DNA of 64,000 nt from Tridacna crocea (lineage: Eukaryota; Mollusca; Bivalvia; Cardiida; Cardiidae), in NCBI GenBank assembly GCA_943736015.1, contig OX031068.1, positions 31,802,296-31,866,295 on the forward strand. Direction: 5' to 3'. The notes beneath the pieces were generated by a model, which did not search any database, was not told the DNA's origin, and was given only the letters and a program-made list of their open reading frames with translations. How positions within the stretch are numbered: the stretch's first letter is position 1; every line of letters begins with the position of its first letter. Positions 62,501 to 63,725 of the stretch are shown here, piece by piece. The translations under genes and the position numbers were made by a program.

Positions 62501-63149
62501 TGCTTTCAATATGAACAAACCTAAAATCTTGTTGTTTGGTAATGAGTCAAGGCATAAACTTTACTCTTAAAAAATTTATTACCTTTTTCAAATGTCAAGG
62601 TGATGTTAATGAATACAAGCATATCTAATCAGATAATATCAACCCTTTCCGAACCAAGAAATTATAAACATCCAAAGAACATTGTGGGAAAAAGACAAAA
62701 TGCCATGTTTCAAAATCCTTCCTTCCAAGGGTCATGAAAACCCAGGATTATTTGTGAAAGGGTTTAGATTCATAGTTAATGCTAATGAAAAGTATTTTGA
62801 CAAAAATATATTTGGAAGAAAAATGGATTTTTTTTTTATGGTATAATTAGTAGAGTCTTAGAGTCTGAGTATACGGATGATTTTTTTTGTATTTTTGTAA
62901 CATTTTCATCCCCAAATCTGAAGTGCCACCTTTAAGTACTCTGCATTTCTTTTTTGTCCTAGTATATATCCTCACCTCTAACTTCTGTATCATTGAAAAA
63001 CACTTGTACTGTATAGTCTCCAGCACCATCTGGGGTAAAGTCTATCTTGTAGAGACCGTCATTTTCCTGTACAACGTAACTTGAAACGTATCGTCCCTCA
63101 TGTTCTACTTGAGCATGTACCTTTCCATGTCCAGCAAGAGTAGTGTCAG
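14400..63149 (-). CDS. Filamin-like gene, internal portion (20 exons, incomplete at both ends)
   Basis: This is a spliced gene read from 63149 down to 14400. Joining the 20 exons listed separately gives 965 codons without a stop. The product is a chain of about eleven filamin-type immunoglobulin repeats of 85-100 residues. Repeat landmarks are visible in order: a start rich in V.V, a mid-domain I(S/E)(A/G)P.G, then Y.P...G.. and an end like V.Y....V.GSPF. Filamins cross-link actin and tether membrane proteins in the cytoplasm; that role is family knowledge, not read here. No actin-binding calponin-homology domain lies in the window, so the 5' end must be beyond 64000. No stop codon follows exon 20, so the 3' end is also missing. 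All introns are phase 1, which suits duplication of repeat modules. True filamin versus a jitterbug-type relative cannot be decided here. Confidence 0.88.
14608..14990. mobile_element. MITE pair next to the exon 20 acceptor
   Basis: 14608-14836 (+, 229 bp, intact hairpin) ends 31 nt from the exon 20 acceptor. 14833-14990 shares its TTAA and is truncated. Right after it, 14996-15040 repeats the exon 20 boundary sequence. Confidence 0.85.
15040..15431 (-). mobile_element. Two MITE deletion derivatives
   Basis: 15040-15228 and 15225-15431 share TTAA 15225-15228. Both lost the right half of the hairpin after ctggtaacca, which suggests deletion at the palindrome centre. Confidence 0.78.
15660..16343. 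mobile_element. TGGC-end palindromic MITE, split by two hairpin MITEs
   Basis: The left end tggcttgcaacacggg is at 15662. The right end (cctgaatgtcctttttcctg, then gttgctggca) is near 16300-16343. Two subfamily-A MITEs (15773-16000 and 15997-16225, sharing a TTAA) interrupt it. An intact relative is at 24455-24718. Confidence 0.7.
15773..16225 (+). mobile_element. Tandem pair of hairpin MITEs sharing TTAA
   Basis: The two copies have the same orientation and are highly similar. Each runs ttactacatgacaaaatttt...aatgggttaa and they join at TTAA 15997-16000. Their similarity suggests a recent duplication or serial insertion. Confidence 0.85.
16417..16638 (+). mobile_element. Hairpin MITE 12 nt from the exon 19 donor
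   Basis: TTAA to TTAA, with hairpin and outer stem present. Its right TTAA lies 12 nt inside the intron after exon 19. Confidence 0.82.
16653..16790 (-). CDS. Filamin-like gene exon 19 (138 nt)
   Basis: The acceptor is tgtcttttag and the donor GTAAGT. GRHTVDVLYDGRQVSGSPFY closes a repeat, and IRVDNFRHGNVGDEAGFS opens the next. A MITE begins 12 nt inside the downstream intron (TTAA at 16635-16638). Confidence 0.9.
16887..17971 (-). mobile_element. Hairpin MITEs around exon 18
   Basis: 16887-17045 and 17046-17230 are fused tail to head. 17773-17971 is truncated at its long arm. Exon 18 (17433-17516) lies between them. Confidence 0.75.
17433..17516 (-). CDS. Filamin-like gene exon 18 (84 nt)
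   Basis: The acceptor is tggcttccag and the donor GTAAGA. It encodes PGGERVNASVYREGTSEFRV and then EWTPRVS. It is the same 84-nt module as exons 3 and 11. Confidence 0.85.
18206..18663. mobile_element. Chimeric and full hairpin MITEs
   Basis: 18206-18406 begins as subfamily A and ends with the subfamily-B tail (ggctcctacaag...tatctttggagtaaag). 18436-18663 is a minus A copy whose last TTAA has mutated to TTCAG. Confidence 0.7.
18664..19188. other. Gene-free intron stretch
   Basis: AT-rich, with a (ta)n-like run near 18970. Nothing coding was seen. Confidence 0.4.
19189..19420 (-). mobile_element. Hairpin MITE copy (A)
   Basis: Full length with intact hairpin. The right end is AAAGAGTCAA, one base from TTAA. 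Confidence 0.8.
19421..20072. other. Gene-free intron stretch
   Basis: Contains a short perfect palindrome, atatcatcactagtgatgat (about 19710-19730). No other repeat or exon was recognised. Confidence 0.4.
20073..20231 (-). CDS. Filamin-like gene exon 17 (159 nt, weak donor)
   Basis: The acceptor is attttacag. The peptide begins GSPFKIDLRKNERDNKALAQ and ends VDLLTLYIT. The donor GTTGCT is weak; I chose it because it keeps phase 1 and gives ITAPGG with exon 18, matching IIAPNG and IISPTG elsewhere. A rival donor GTCAAT near 20115 also keeps phase but would lose that motif. Confidence 0.65.
20336..20480 (-). mobile_element. Internally deleted hairpin MITE (145 bp)
   Basis: TTAA to TTAA. It jumps from ctggttacca directly to aatgctttcaatttgg, losing the right stem. 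The next copy, 20815-21045 (-), is degraded but near full length. Confidence 0.8.
21255..21490 (-). mobile_element. tRNA-derived SINE, degraded
   Basis: The right end on the minus strand reads like a tRNA (tagctcagtggttagcatat...). The body tail catggtggtcagtgatgcac is shared with other copies near 33330 and 58330. Confidence 0.55.
21764..21940 (-). CDS. Filamin-like gene exon 16 (177 nt)
   Basis: The acceptor is acctttcag and the donor GTGGGT. It encodes DVKEAGQGDLGVVILCEGET and MNVTFDLDKEKLYEIFVTF, ending NKEPVP. Exon 17 continues with GSPFKI. Confidence 0.87.
22011..22430 (+). mobile_element. SINE interrupted by a foldback element
   Basis: A tRNA-like head with A box ggctcagaggtaaagc (22029-22044) is cut after gacctgg. 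It resumes at 22258 with aggcttaggttttgagcc (B-box region). The tail (ggctgaaatcatgtaaaac) matches other SINEs here in inverse. The insert is the foldback element 22063-22258, flanked by cctgg. Confidence 0.7.
22561..23920. mobile_element. Composite foldback element (1.36 kb)
   Basis: A large inverted repeat. The outer blocks (22561-22735 and 23751-23920) are each palindromes, with gaaaatattaccgatggtg and its inverse. The inner blocks (22736-23008 and 23465-23750) are inverse copies sharing catctggttgt, gatgtcatatttcc and cgtaccagtg-type blocks. The loop hosts a hairpin MITE at 23210-23443. No coding frame was seen. Confidence 0.78.
23210..23443 (-). mobile_element. Hairpin MITE inside the foldback loop
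   Basis: Full-length A copy, with central ctggtagccag and intact outer stem. It starts at TTAA 23210-23213. Confidence 0.82.
23974..24201 (-). CDS. Filamin-like gene exon 15 (228 nt, fused module)
   Basis: The acceptor is catttcag and the donor GTATAG. At 228 nt it covers what two exons (84 + 138) encode elsewhere, so it probably reflects loss of one intron. Landmarks are LYCIDWTPIKPGNYDVSVKY, then GTPLKMKAFD in place of GSPF, then the start of the next repeat ending RVGERYFMK. Confidence 0.88.
24300..24815 (-). repeat. Dispersed repeat interrupted by the TATA-target MITE
   Basis: The minus-strand text matches 61905-62270, with a partial copy at 31770-31930. Landmarks are atgtgaattnggctctata, ttattcaatggaatat and ggtttattgaa. 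Comparing these copies defines the empty site of the inserted MITE. Confidence 0.7.
24455..24718. mobile_element. TATA-target palindromic MITE (264 bp)
   Basis: Ends are tggcttgcaacacgcgaaaa and the inverse ttttcgcgtgttgcacgcca. It is flanked by TATA on both sides (24451-24454 and 24719-24722). Subterminal blocks pair too (ggatcagcctgc...gcaggctgatcc). Non-coding, family not recognised. Confidence 0.8.
24850..24996 (-). CDS. Filamin-like gene exon 14 (147 nt)
   Basis: The acceptor is atattttcag and the donor GTAAAT. It encodes ESPYSINFADVDKIQLYKPE and ends DDLVIYIE. The trailing G plus GA of exon 15 gives the filamin-like IEGP motif. Confidence 0.86.
25044..25538 (+). repeat. Dispersed repeat ending in a variable hairpin (copy 1)
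   Basis: It matches 57449-57878 from tgctaagaagtttctcatga onward. It ends with a palindrome, caggtggcaggggacttgg and its inverse. Here an extra inner stem (gctgtggtgaatcatgtc...gacatgattcaccacagc) lies inside it. Confidence 0.78.
25565..26212 (+). mobile_element. Two hairpin MITEs upstream of the exon 13 donor side
   Basis: 25565-25740 is a degraded copy with most of the hairpin lost. 25985-26212 is near full with intact hairpin, ending ggtaaagggata about 22 nt from the exon 13 donor. Confidence 0.75.
26236..26409 (-). CDS. Filamin-like gene exon 13 (174 nt)
   Basis: The acceptor is tatttcag and the donor GTAATT. It encodes LGEIAGDGKMEVTVEADGER and TFEVTFMGEGERTHTLNI, ending FNGEHIP. The exon is purine-rich and distinct from the flanking AT-rich intron. 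Confidence 0.88.
26616..26833 (+). mobile_element. Hairpin MITE copy, with remnant to 26945
   Basis: The long arm is at left. The central stem is partly broken (ccagttttttctcc). A remnant at about 26840-26945 follows. Confidence 0.7.
27524..27661 (-). CDS. Filamin-like gene exon 12 (138 nt)
   Basis: The acceptor is attttcag and the donor GTAAGT. It encodes GVHNIHVKYLGAHIDKSPYQ, with DKSPY replacing the usual GSPF box. It then runs KLVLLSKMPLGILGIPFKFR into the next repeat. Confidence 0.87.
27934..28369 (-). mobile_element. Two hairpin MITEs sharing TTAA
   Basis: 27934-28166 has a paired change in the outer stem (acatagtggg / cccactatgt). 28163-28369 has a short internal deletion in the long arm. 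Confidence 0.8.
28469..28681 (+). mobile_element. Hairpin MITE copy, joined to the reference copy
   Basis: TTAA to TTAA with intact hairpin. It shares TTAA 28678-28681 with the next copy, in opposite orientation. Confidence 0.8.
28678..28906 (-). mobile_element. Hairpin MITE, reference copy (subfamily A)
   Basis: This 229-bp copy counts TTAA at both ends and is the best for describing the family. Terminal inverted repeats begin CYCWTTACCACACRA. The centre is a 33-nt-arm hairpin (28733-28799) reading outward from GAAAATGCTGGT a ACCAGCATTTTC, with one mismatch. A long arm (here right) carries tgtcgtctgcaaatgctttc, and a short arm carries gaccctgagaaagaagcc. The TTAA target and ends suggest a non-autonomous piggyBac-type element. 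It shares its left TTAA with the copy at 28469-28681. In the entries below, + means the long arm is at left. Confidence 0.88.
29374..29457 (-). CDS. Filamin-like gene exon 11 (84 nt)
   Basis: The acceptor is gatttag and the donor GTAAGC. It encodes PTGQDLPVTYRTERPGLQRI and then EFVPRDV. Size and phase match exons 3 and 18. Confidence 0.85.
29835..30647. repeat. 75-bp tandem repeat with an inserted MITE
   Basis: About eight units of roughly 75 bp carry tcaccttcatgatgcat...cttcacaaattaaagtacaa. Units decay toward the right end. The MITE at 29906-30133 interrupts the array exactly at the TTAA of the junction ggtacTTAA. Confidence 0.88.
29906..30133 (+). mobile_element. Hairpin MITE, subfamily C, in the tandem repeat
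   Basis: 228 bp, TTAA to TTAA. Ends are ccctttcccaaacgac and gtttgggaaaggg. The centre is TTGCTTG...CAAGCAA, flanked by gggaaaaggagaaa and its inverse. It interrupts the 75-bp repeat at its TTAA, giving a direct empty-site comparison. Confidence 0.9.
30648..31520 (-). mobile_element. MITE remnant, C run and two joined MITEs
   Basis: 30648-30783 is a right-half remnant. A 15-base C run sits at 30931-30945. 31111-31292 and 31289-31520 are minus copies sharing a TTAA; the second ends 55 nt from exon 10's donor side. Confidence 0.72.
31576..31722 (-). CDS. Filamin-like gene exon 10 (147 nt)
   Basis: The acceptor is catttcag and the donor GTAAGT. It encodes CPISCNAVDLSKSSVRGLDL and ends LTATVDII. 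The usual GSPF box here reads DCPISC, a divergent and cysteine-bearing form. T plus CT of exon 11 makes Ser (IISPTG). Confidence 0.85.
32156..32323 (-). CDS. Filamin-like gene exon 9 (168 nt)
   Basis: The acceptor is aaacacag and the donor GTATGT. It encodes DVRQAGEGQLEIMV and YKLSFVPEEAGRQTVDIIF, ending NAETHP. The acceptor lies only about 22 nt from the end of a MITE (TTAA at 32348-32351), so the pyrimidine tract is short. Confidence 0.88.
32348..32577 (-). mobile_element. Hairpin MITE next to the exon 9 acceptor
   Basis: TTAA to TTAA, with near-complete hairpin. Its left TTAA is about 22 nt from the exon 9 acceptor AG. Confidence 0.83.
32959..33181 (-). mobile_element. Hairpin MITE copy
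   Basis: The short arm and outer stem are intact. The centre has changed to atgcttgttaccagaatt. Confidence 0.75.
33300..33590 (-). mobile_element. tRNA-derived SINE
   Basis: Read on the minus strand it starts with a tRNA-like head: A box tagctcagtcggtag and B box gagtttgatccc. It runs through a body with ggtgatgtaggaaagcagcc and ends with the shared tail gttgaaaacggcgtt. The same family in plus orientation starts at 63740. Confidence 0.8.
33768..33905 (-). CDS. Filamin-like gene exon 8 (138 nt)
   Basis: The acceptor is tttctccag and the donor GTATGA. GDHTIEVKYADVEVSGSPFF is a textbook end of a filamin repeat. The next repeat opens with IKVTQIPDGVVGQPIEFG. Its last base A plus TT of exon 9 gives Ile. 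Confidence 0.9.
34007..34770. mobile_element. Hairpin MITE cluster
   Basis: 34007-34100 is a remnant. 34096-34285 (-) lost most of its stem. 34330-34557 (-) is full and shares its TTAA with 34554-34770 (+), whose outer arms are C-like but whose hairpin is A-like with centre ctggtttccag. Confidence 0.75.
34967..35420. mobile_element. Two full MITEs sharing TTAA, 12 nt from the exon 7 donor
   Basis: 34967-35195 (-) and 35192-35420 (+, 229 bp, intact hairpin) meet at TTAA 35192-35195. The second abuts the exon 7 donor region. Confidence 0.87.
35435..35515 (-). CDS. Filamin-like gene exon 7 (81 nt)
   Basis: The acceptor is catttcag and the donor GTAAGT. It encodes PNGTSVPFKLEEGSNSIKVE and then YIPTEV. 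A hairpin MITE begins only 12 nt into the following intron (TTAA at 35417-35420). Confidence 0.86.
35516..36057. other. Gene-free intron stretch
   Basis: AT-rich, with an 18-33 bp MITE terminal fragment near 36020. Nothing coding was seen. Confidence 0.4.
36058..37860 (+). mobile_element. Hairpin MITE cluster in intron 6
   Basis: 36058-36275, the right-half remnant 36418-36545, the heavily decayed 36838-37050, 37123-37358 and 37626-37860, all with the long arm at left. The interval 37361-37625 has no recognised feature. Confidence 0.7.
38176..38322 (-). CDS. Filamin-like gene exon 6 (147 nt)
   Basis: The acceptor is tgttttag and the donor GTAACC. It encodes GSPWKVAIIDPGKMLATGDG and ends KKLGVKII. 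The trailing G plus CA of exon 7 restores Ala, giving IIAPNG. It is equivalent to exons 10, 14 and 17. Confidence 0.87.
38455..38535 (-). mobile_element. SINE head fragment
   Basis: The minus strand has a tRNA-like A box (ggctcagtggttaagg) and B box (agggttcgaatcc). No SINE body was recognised beside it. Confidence 0.5.
38760..38927 (-). CDS. Filamin-like gene exon 5 (168 nt)
   Basis: The acceptor is ttcttcag and the donor GTAAGA. It encodes DASKAGSGNIEIMINDGE, a clear filamin-repeat strand, and ends MKFNSEHVP. Exon 6 continues with GSPW. The split between HVP and GSP recurs along the gene. Confidence 0.88.
38996..39478 (+). mobile_element. Two hairpin MITE copies
   Basis: 38996-39224 has its right stem decayed. 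39291-39478 is truncated where a foldback fragment (about 39500-39652) begins. Confidence 0.72.
39686..39826 (-). CDS. Filamin-like gene exon 4 (141 nt)
   Basis: The acceptor is tatttacag and the donor GTAAGT. The peptide GDHKMNILFGGQPVKGSPYT closes one repeat, and VSNMPIQSVIGNPVVFD opens the next. It is equivalent to exons 8, 12 and 19 in position and size. Confidence 0.88.
39870..40990 (+). mobile_element. Four hairpin MITE copies in intron 3
   Basis: 39870-40093, 40190-40419, 40555-40765 and 40762-40990. The last pair shares a TTAA. 40762-40990 is 229 bp with an almost perfect hairpin. Confidence 0.8.
41083..41166 (-). CDS. Filamin-like gene exon 3 (84 nt)
   Basis: The acceptor is ctttttcag and the donor GTATGT. 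It encodes PNGSYIPATV...DSYVVQYTPSAV, the middle strands of a filamin repeat. The same 84-nt module recurs as exons 11 and 18, and as 81 nt in exon 7. It is separated from exon 2 by the intron holding the nested transposons. Confidence 0.85.
   Translation of the reverse strand, partial: LQMEVIYQLQCRKLPQIPMLSSTHPLL
41167..42650. other. Start of the 20-kb intron, no feature recognised
   Basis: Unique-looking AT-rich sequence. Short plus-strand frames (for example 41539-41760) have no motif and no splice context. Confidence 0.4.
42651..42879 (+). mobile_element. Hairpin MITE, full length (A)
   Basis: 229 bp TTAA to TTAA, with outer stem aacactgtggg/cccacagtgtt and intact centre. Confidence 0.88.
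43087..43680 (-). mobile_element. Two diverged hairpin MITEs
   Basis: 43087-43316 keeps a paired change in the outer stem (ttgtgagaaaagg/ccttttctcacaa). 43540-43680 is a weak remnant. The flanks 43317-43539 and 43681-44325 hold nothing recognised. Confidence 0.65.
44326..44835. mobile_element. Subfamily-A MITE with nested subfamily-B MITE
   Basis: The host copy starts ttaactcattactaaac at 44326 and is split at a TTAA by the B copy. It resumes with tttgtagaatacaaaataaa. Its hairpin centre is TGTTGGT c ACCAACA, a paired change from the usual TGCTGGT/ACCAGCA. Confidence 0.8.
44375..44603. mobile_element. Hairpin MITE copy, subfamily B
   Basis: 229 bp TTAA to TTAA, closely matching 10264-10492, including the TTGCTCG...CGAGCAA centre. 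Two stem mismatches were seen (ggtaaaatt against aatttcacc, for example). Confidence 0.85.
45331..47559. other. Left interior of the TIR element
   Basis: No convincing gene is present. It holds a 27-base C run at 45633-45659, an 85-codon plus-strand frame at 45725-45982 with no recognisable motif, and a decayed hairpin-MITE remnant near 47110-47243. Confidence 0.5.
47560..48119 (-). repeat. 3' LTR of the Gmr1-type element
   Basis: This is the 560-bp copy of the 5' LTR, directly preceded on the minus strand by the polypurine tract and followed by the ATGA target duplication. Confidence 0.95.
47622..47627 (-). terminator. Candidate polyadenylation signal in 3' LTR
   Basis: The minus strand reads AATAAA about 65 nt before the LTR end and about 290 nt after the TATA motif. 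This is consistent with an R/U5 boundary near the LTR end. It is a short motif in AT-rich DNA, so support is modest. Confidence 0.45.
48120..48130 (-). other. Polypurine tract
   Basis: The minus strand reads AAGGGGGGAAG directly before the 3' LTR start, the expected site for plus-strand DNA priming. Confidence 0.9.
48339..53180 (-). CDS. Gag-Pol polyprotein of Gmr1-type retrotransposon (1613 aa)
   Basis: This is a single open frame with ATG at 53178-53180 and TGA at 48339-48341. About residues 88-185 form an Arg/Glu-rich, highly charged coiled-coil region. About 190-370 is the Gag capsid-like region, whose second half (about 275-362) resembles a SCAN domain. A CCHC zinc knuckle, CNYCKKPGHLVSEC, is near 414-427. 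A protease with DTGAS is near 503. An HHCC zinc finger (about 757-797) leads the integrase, with catalytic LID (828), SDQG (888) and an E exactly 35 residues after the second D. A GPY/F-like module lies near 1036-1080. Reverse transcriptase (about 1200-1400) has FDLLKGFWQV and YIDDV (near 1345). RNase H (about 1490-1613) ends IPDALSRV. All catalytic residues looked for are present. Gag and Pol are in one frame, so no frameshift is needed. It replicates the element through an RNA intermediate in cytoplasmic particles (family knowledge). Confidence 0.95.
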   Translation of the reverse strand: MSFDLDKFTAEPSVELLNLGKKTDLLNLAKHYKLSEIKSSMRKHEIKNILVQYFVDEEIFNENALSLIVDVQSVSSSKELELKLQIRQLEIEREREREERERERQREERVEREKEIEREKEREERERERQREERVEREKEREREREREEREREREREREEREREEREKEREFQLRMREIEMQERANQPKQKIEYNFDITKHIRLVPPFQEKEVDKYFLHFEKVAENLNWPKEHWTLLLQSVLIGKAREIYTQLGVEQSHHYETVKELILKGYELVPEAYRQKFRNCKKDSNQTHVEFARNKEQLFDRWCCSKKIDQNFDKLRQLMLVEEFKRCIQFDVKTFLDEKQVETLEEAARLADNYYLTHKVSFIAKAKPTSSHPQNKFTSGNSSGVPSQSNTPKPNSTSETKSQYPLSRPTCNYCKKPGHLVSECLKLKRKLESDEAKPTGLTTLRPRPQSSIKTNTIDIVTKPKSDSTMEIFEPFMLNGFVSLSGDNCPPTPIKILRDTGASQSLILADILPFSEKTSSGTSVLIQGVECGTVNIPLHHVNLSSDLVTGPVVIGIKPSLPFKGVHLLLGNDLAGDKVVVNPLVTDTPNIGQTDDPIEQEIPDLYPSCAVTRAMAKKAILKNSNSDIDLTDTFIGQYFNNEIKKSLDPSLSGTQTDSSMSHHSPPRSIDQGHDTLSKSQLIQEQQTDPEISKLIFRALPENEISQVPMCYYIKNGILMRKWRPFDVPADDEWAVYHQIVVPKSYRHEILSIAHESPMSGHLGINKTYHKIITHFYWPGLKSDVSKYCKTCHTCQMVGKPNQTIPKAQLQPIPAFDEPFSRILIDCVGPLPRTKSGNEYLLTIMCTSTRFPEAIPLRNIKTKSIVKALIKFFTFVGLPKSVQSDQGSNFMSGIFQQVMHELGIKQYRSSAYHPESQGALERFHQTLKNMIRSYCFDTEKDWDDGIHLLLFAVRESVQESLGFSPFELVFGHSVRGPLKLLKEKFLSNDETPLNLLQYVSDFRNRLSRACEVARSNLKTSQGKMKARYDNHVIDRKFKPGDKVLALLPIPGRPLQARYFGPYTIDKKTSDLNYIINTPGRRKNKQMCHINMLKEYFDRDSSISKPITVVNTVPQESNVSDLEVNSDFIDKSDPGPSKLENSDILRNLDNKLSHLEPSQQEELKQLIHEYEHLFPDIPTRTDKIYHDVIVEDSKPIKQHPYRMNPLKQKYLQDEVKYLLENDFIEPSQSNYSSPCILVPKSNGTYRMCTDYRKVNSVTKTDSFPIPRIDDCIDKVGNSKYVTKFDLLKGFWQVPLTDKAKEVSAFATANGLYQYKVMPFGMKNSPATFQRLINNVICGLDGCDAYIDDVIIYSDSWSDHLQRIRKFFDRLSKAKLTVNLAKTEFCHATVTFLGHLVGQGQVKPLEAKVNAISEFPVPKCKRQLMRFLGMAGYYRKFCKNFSGIAEPLTNLLKKSTKFKWNDKCQDAFDRLKAILKSAPVLLAPDFDKCFKLAVDASDVGIGAVLLQEDNNGIDHPVCYFSKKFNKHQKNYSTIEKECLALILAIQQFEVYLTSSISPIVVFSDHNPLSFLHKLKNKNQRLLRWSLLLQEFNLDIRHIKGKDNIIPDALSRV
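53310..53327 (-). other. Primer-binding site, tRNA-Pro type
   Basis: On the minus strand, 5 nt after the 5' LTR, is TGGGGGCTCGTCCGGGAT. It is complementary to the 3' end of tRNA-Pro including CCA. The same 18 nt serve as the primer site in murine gammaretroviruses (established knowledge). Confidence 0.9.
53333..53892 (-). repeat. 5' LTR of the Gmr1-type element
   Basis: This is a 560-bp direct repeat. Read on the minus strand it starts TGTTATGTAC and ends CGTAACA, with TG...CA ends. It matches the 3' LTR with no difference seen. An internal near-duplication (aactgaatgtaatcca occurs twice) is present in both LTRs. Confidence 0.95.
53684..53692 (-). promoter_or_regulatory. Candidate TATA box in 5' LTR
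   Basis: The minus strand reads TATAAAAGG about 200 nt into the LTR, a good TATA-type core promoter position for starting the genomic RNA. The same motif is at 47911-47919 in the 3' LTR. Confidence 0.6.
53897..55370. other. Right interior of the TIR element
   Basis: This is AT-rich sequence. No coding frame with recognisable motifs and no hairpin MITE was seen before the subterminal repeats near 55381. Confidence 0.5.
55857..56280. mobile_element. Two decayed hairpin MITEs; one split by a 65-bp insert
   Basis: 55857-56040 (+) lost its right stem. 56037-56280 (-) is interrupted in its hairpin by a 65-bp block (agagagattagtataagttg..., about 56126-56190), with aaatgctgataa on both sides. Confidence 0.72.
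56496..56724 (+). mobile_element. Hairpin MITE, C-like ends with A-type hairpin
   Basis: 229 bp TTAA to TTAA. Ends are ccctttccaaaatggc and gtttgggaaaggg, with the TGCTGGT centre. It resembles 34554-34770. Confidence 0.83.
56865..56965 (-). mobile_element. SINE head fragment
   Basis: A tRNA-like minus-strand head (ggtagagcatcagccttgta... and ggtctcgacttcgatac). No downstream body was identified. Confidence 0.5.
57166..57351 (+). mobile_element. Decayed hairpin MITE
   Basis: The arms are recognisable at both ends. The left half of the stem is lost. Confidence 0.55.
57449..57878 (+). repeat. Dispersed repeat ending in a variable hairpin (copy 2)
   Basis: Matches 25044-25538. The terminal palindrome here is perfect and short-looped (gtcaggtggcaggggacttg...), without the extra inner stem of copy 1. 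Confidence 0.8.
58006..58211 (-). mobile_element. Hairpin MITE with left stem deleted
   Basis: It jumps from gaagccttttgaa to gcctggtaacaagcatt, losing the left stem. The right half is normal. Confidence 0.72.
58283..58640 (-). mobile_element. tRNA-derived SINE, rearranged
   Basis: A tRNA-like head on the minus strand (ggtagctcagttggtatggg) lies at the right end. Body and tail blocks are shared with 33300-33590, including a duplicated tail block (ccattttcaacattatttca and gcaactttcaaattaattca). Confidence 0.65.
58664..59490. mobile_element. Hairpin MITE cluster
   Basis: 58664-58880 (-, left stem shortened), 58884-59068 (+, stem lost), remnant 59130-59282, and 59294-59490 (+, intact hairpin with a shortened right arm). 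Confidence 0.7.
59491..61282. other. Gene-free part of the 20-kb intron
   Basis: It holds a dispersed repeat fragment around 60120-60300 (ctgtcactaaatgtgacttt..., also at 27690-27740). A 101-codon plus frame at 60445-60750 has no recognised motif. Nothing else is supported. Confidence 0.4.
61283..61893. mobile_element. MITE remnants around exon 2
   Basis: 61283-61370 keeps only the hairpin and part of the short arm, 46 nt from exon 2. 61767-61893 is a half copy. A SINE tail fragment lies at about 61600-61690. Confidence 0.6.
61417..61557 (-). CDS. Filamin-like gene exon 2 (141 nt)
   Basis: The acceptor is ttttgcag and the donor GTGAGC. It starts with the repeat-ending GSPYTVNI, then opens the next repeat (LSGDGLSLVPVHKTASFDV) and ends LKVEIS. 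Its last base plus CT of exon 3 makes Ala, giving the family-like ISAPNG across a 20.25-kb intron. Confidence 0.85.
61905..62270 (+). repeat. Dispersed repeat (uninterrupted copy)
   Basis: Shares blocks with 24300-24815 (inverse) and 31770-31930. It contains cattctgtataatgtaagt, the empty-site equivalent of the TATA-target MITE. Its right part has caataaaccat-type inverted blocks. Confidence 0.68.
62271..62550. mobile_element. Fully palindromic hairpin MITE (280 bp)
   Basis: Both halves are long arms. The left has acttgcagacgacaaaataa and the right has its inverse form cgtctgcaaatgctttcaat. They meet at the normal hairpin. Other copies have one long and one short arm. Confidence 0.82.
62640..62766. 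mobile_element. Hairpin MITE remnant
   Basis: C-like ends (ccctttccgaacc, gtgaaagggttta) with most of the stem deleted. Confidence 0.55.
62976..63149 (-). CDS. Filamin-like gene exon 1 of window (174 nt)
   Basis: The acceptor is ...tttcag just above 63149 and the donor GTGAGG follows 62976. It encodes the second half of a filamin repeat, including DGLYKIDFTPDGAGDYTVQV and ending FFNDTEVR. It joins in phase 1 to exon 2, which supplies GSPYTV. An upstream exon is required but lies outside or was not recognised. Confidence 0.85.
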
Positions 63150-63298
63150 CTGAAAAAAAGTCAGAAACTTTTGGTGAAAGGTAGAACTTTGGAAAAACTG
63201 ATCAAAAGATTGCAATCTTGAGGATATTTTTCCTAGAAAATTTCACAGAAAAGTCATAGGGTTTAATAAAAAATCAGACTGGTTTTTCTATACATTAT

Positions 63299-63511
63299 TT
63301 AACCTTTTACCACACAATGCCTGAGAAAAAAGCCATGGAAAACATTGTGGGAAATGGAGAAAATGCTGGTGACTGGCATTTTCTCCTTTTCCCACTATGT
63401 TTTCTGCCCTACCTAAAACAAATTTCAATTTTTCTGTTACATTTATTTTGTCGTCTGCACATGCATTCCATTTGGACAGGTCTAGAATATTGTCATGTGG
63501 TAAAGGGTTAA
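63299..63511 (-). mobile_element. Hairpin MITE copy
   Basis: TTAA to TTAA. The centre is ctggtgactggcatt, so the inner stem has a mismatch. The short arm has a small deletion. Confidence 0.8.
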
Positions 63512-63725
63512 CCTGCATTATCTGCCACAGATAGTCTGATCTTGATCCATGTTATCTACCAAAACAACAGAAGTGTTGTGCTTGGCACTGCATAGCTGAG
63601 TCTAAGCCTATGCTGTTAGTTTGATTGTATTGTACGAGTCAATGCATCAATAATTCATGTGATTCTATTTTCATACTTAAGTTGACATAATGTACCTGTA
63701 ATAAAACTATGAATCAGTCTACCAG

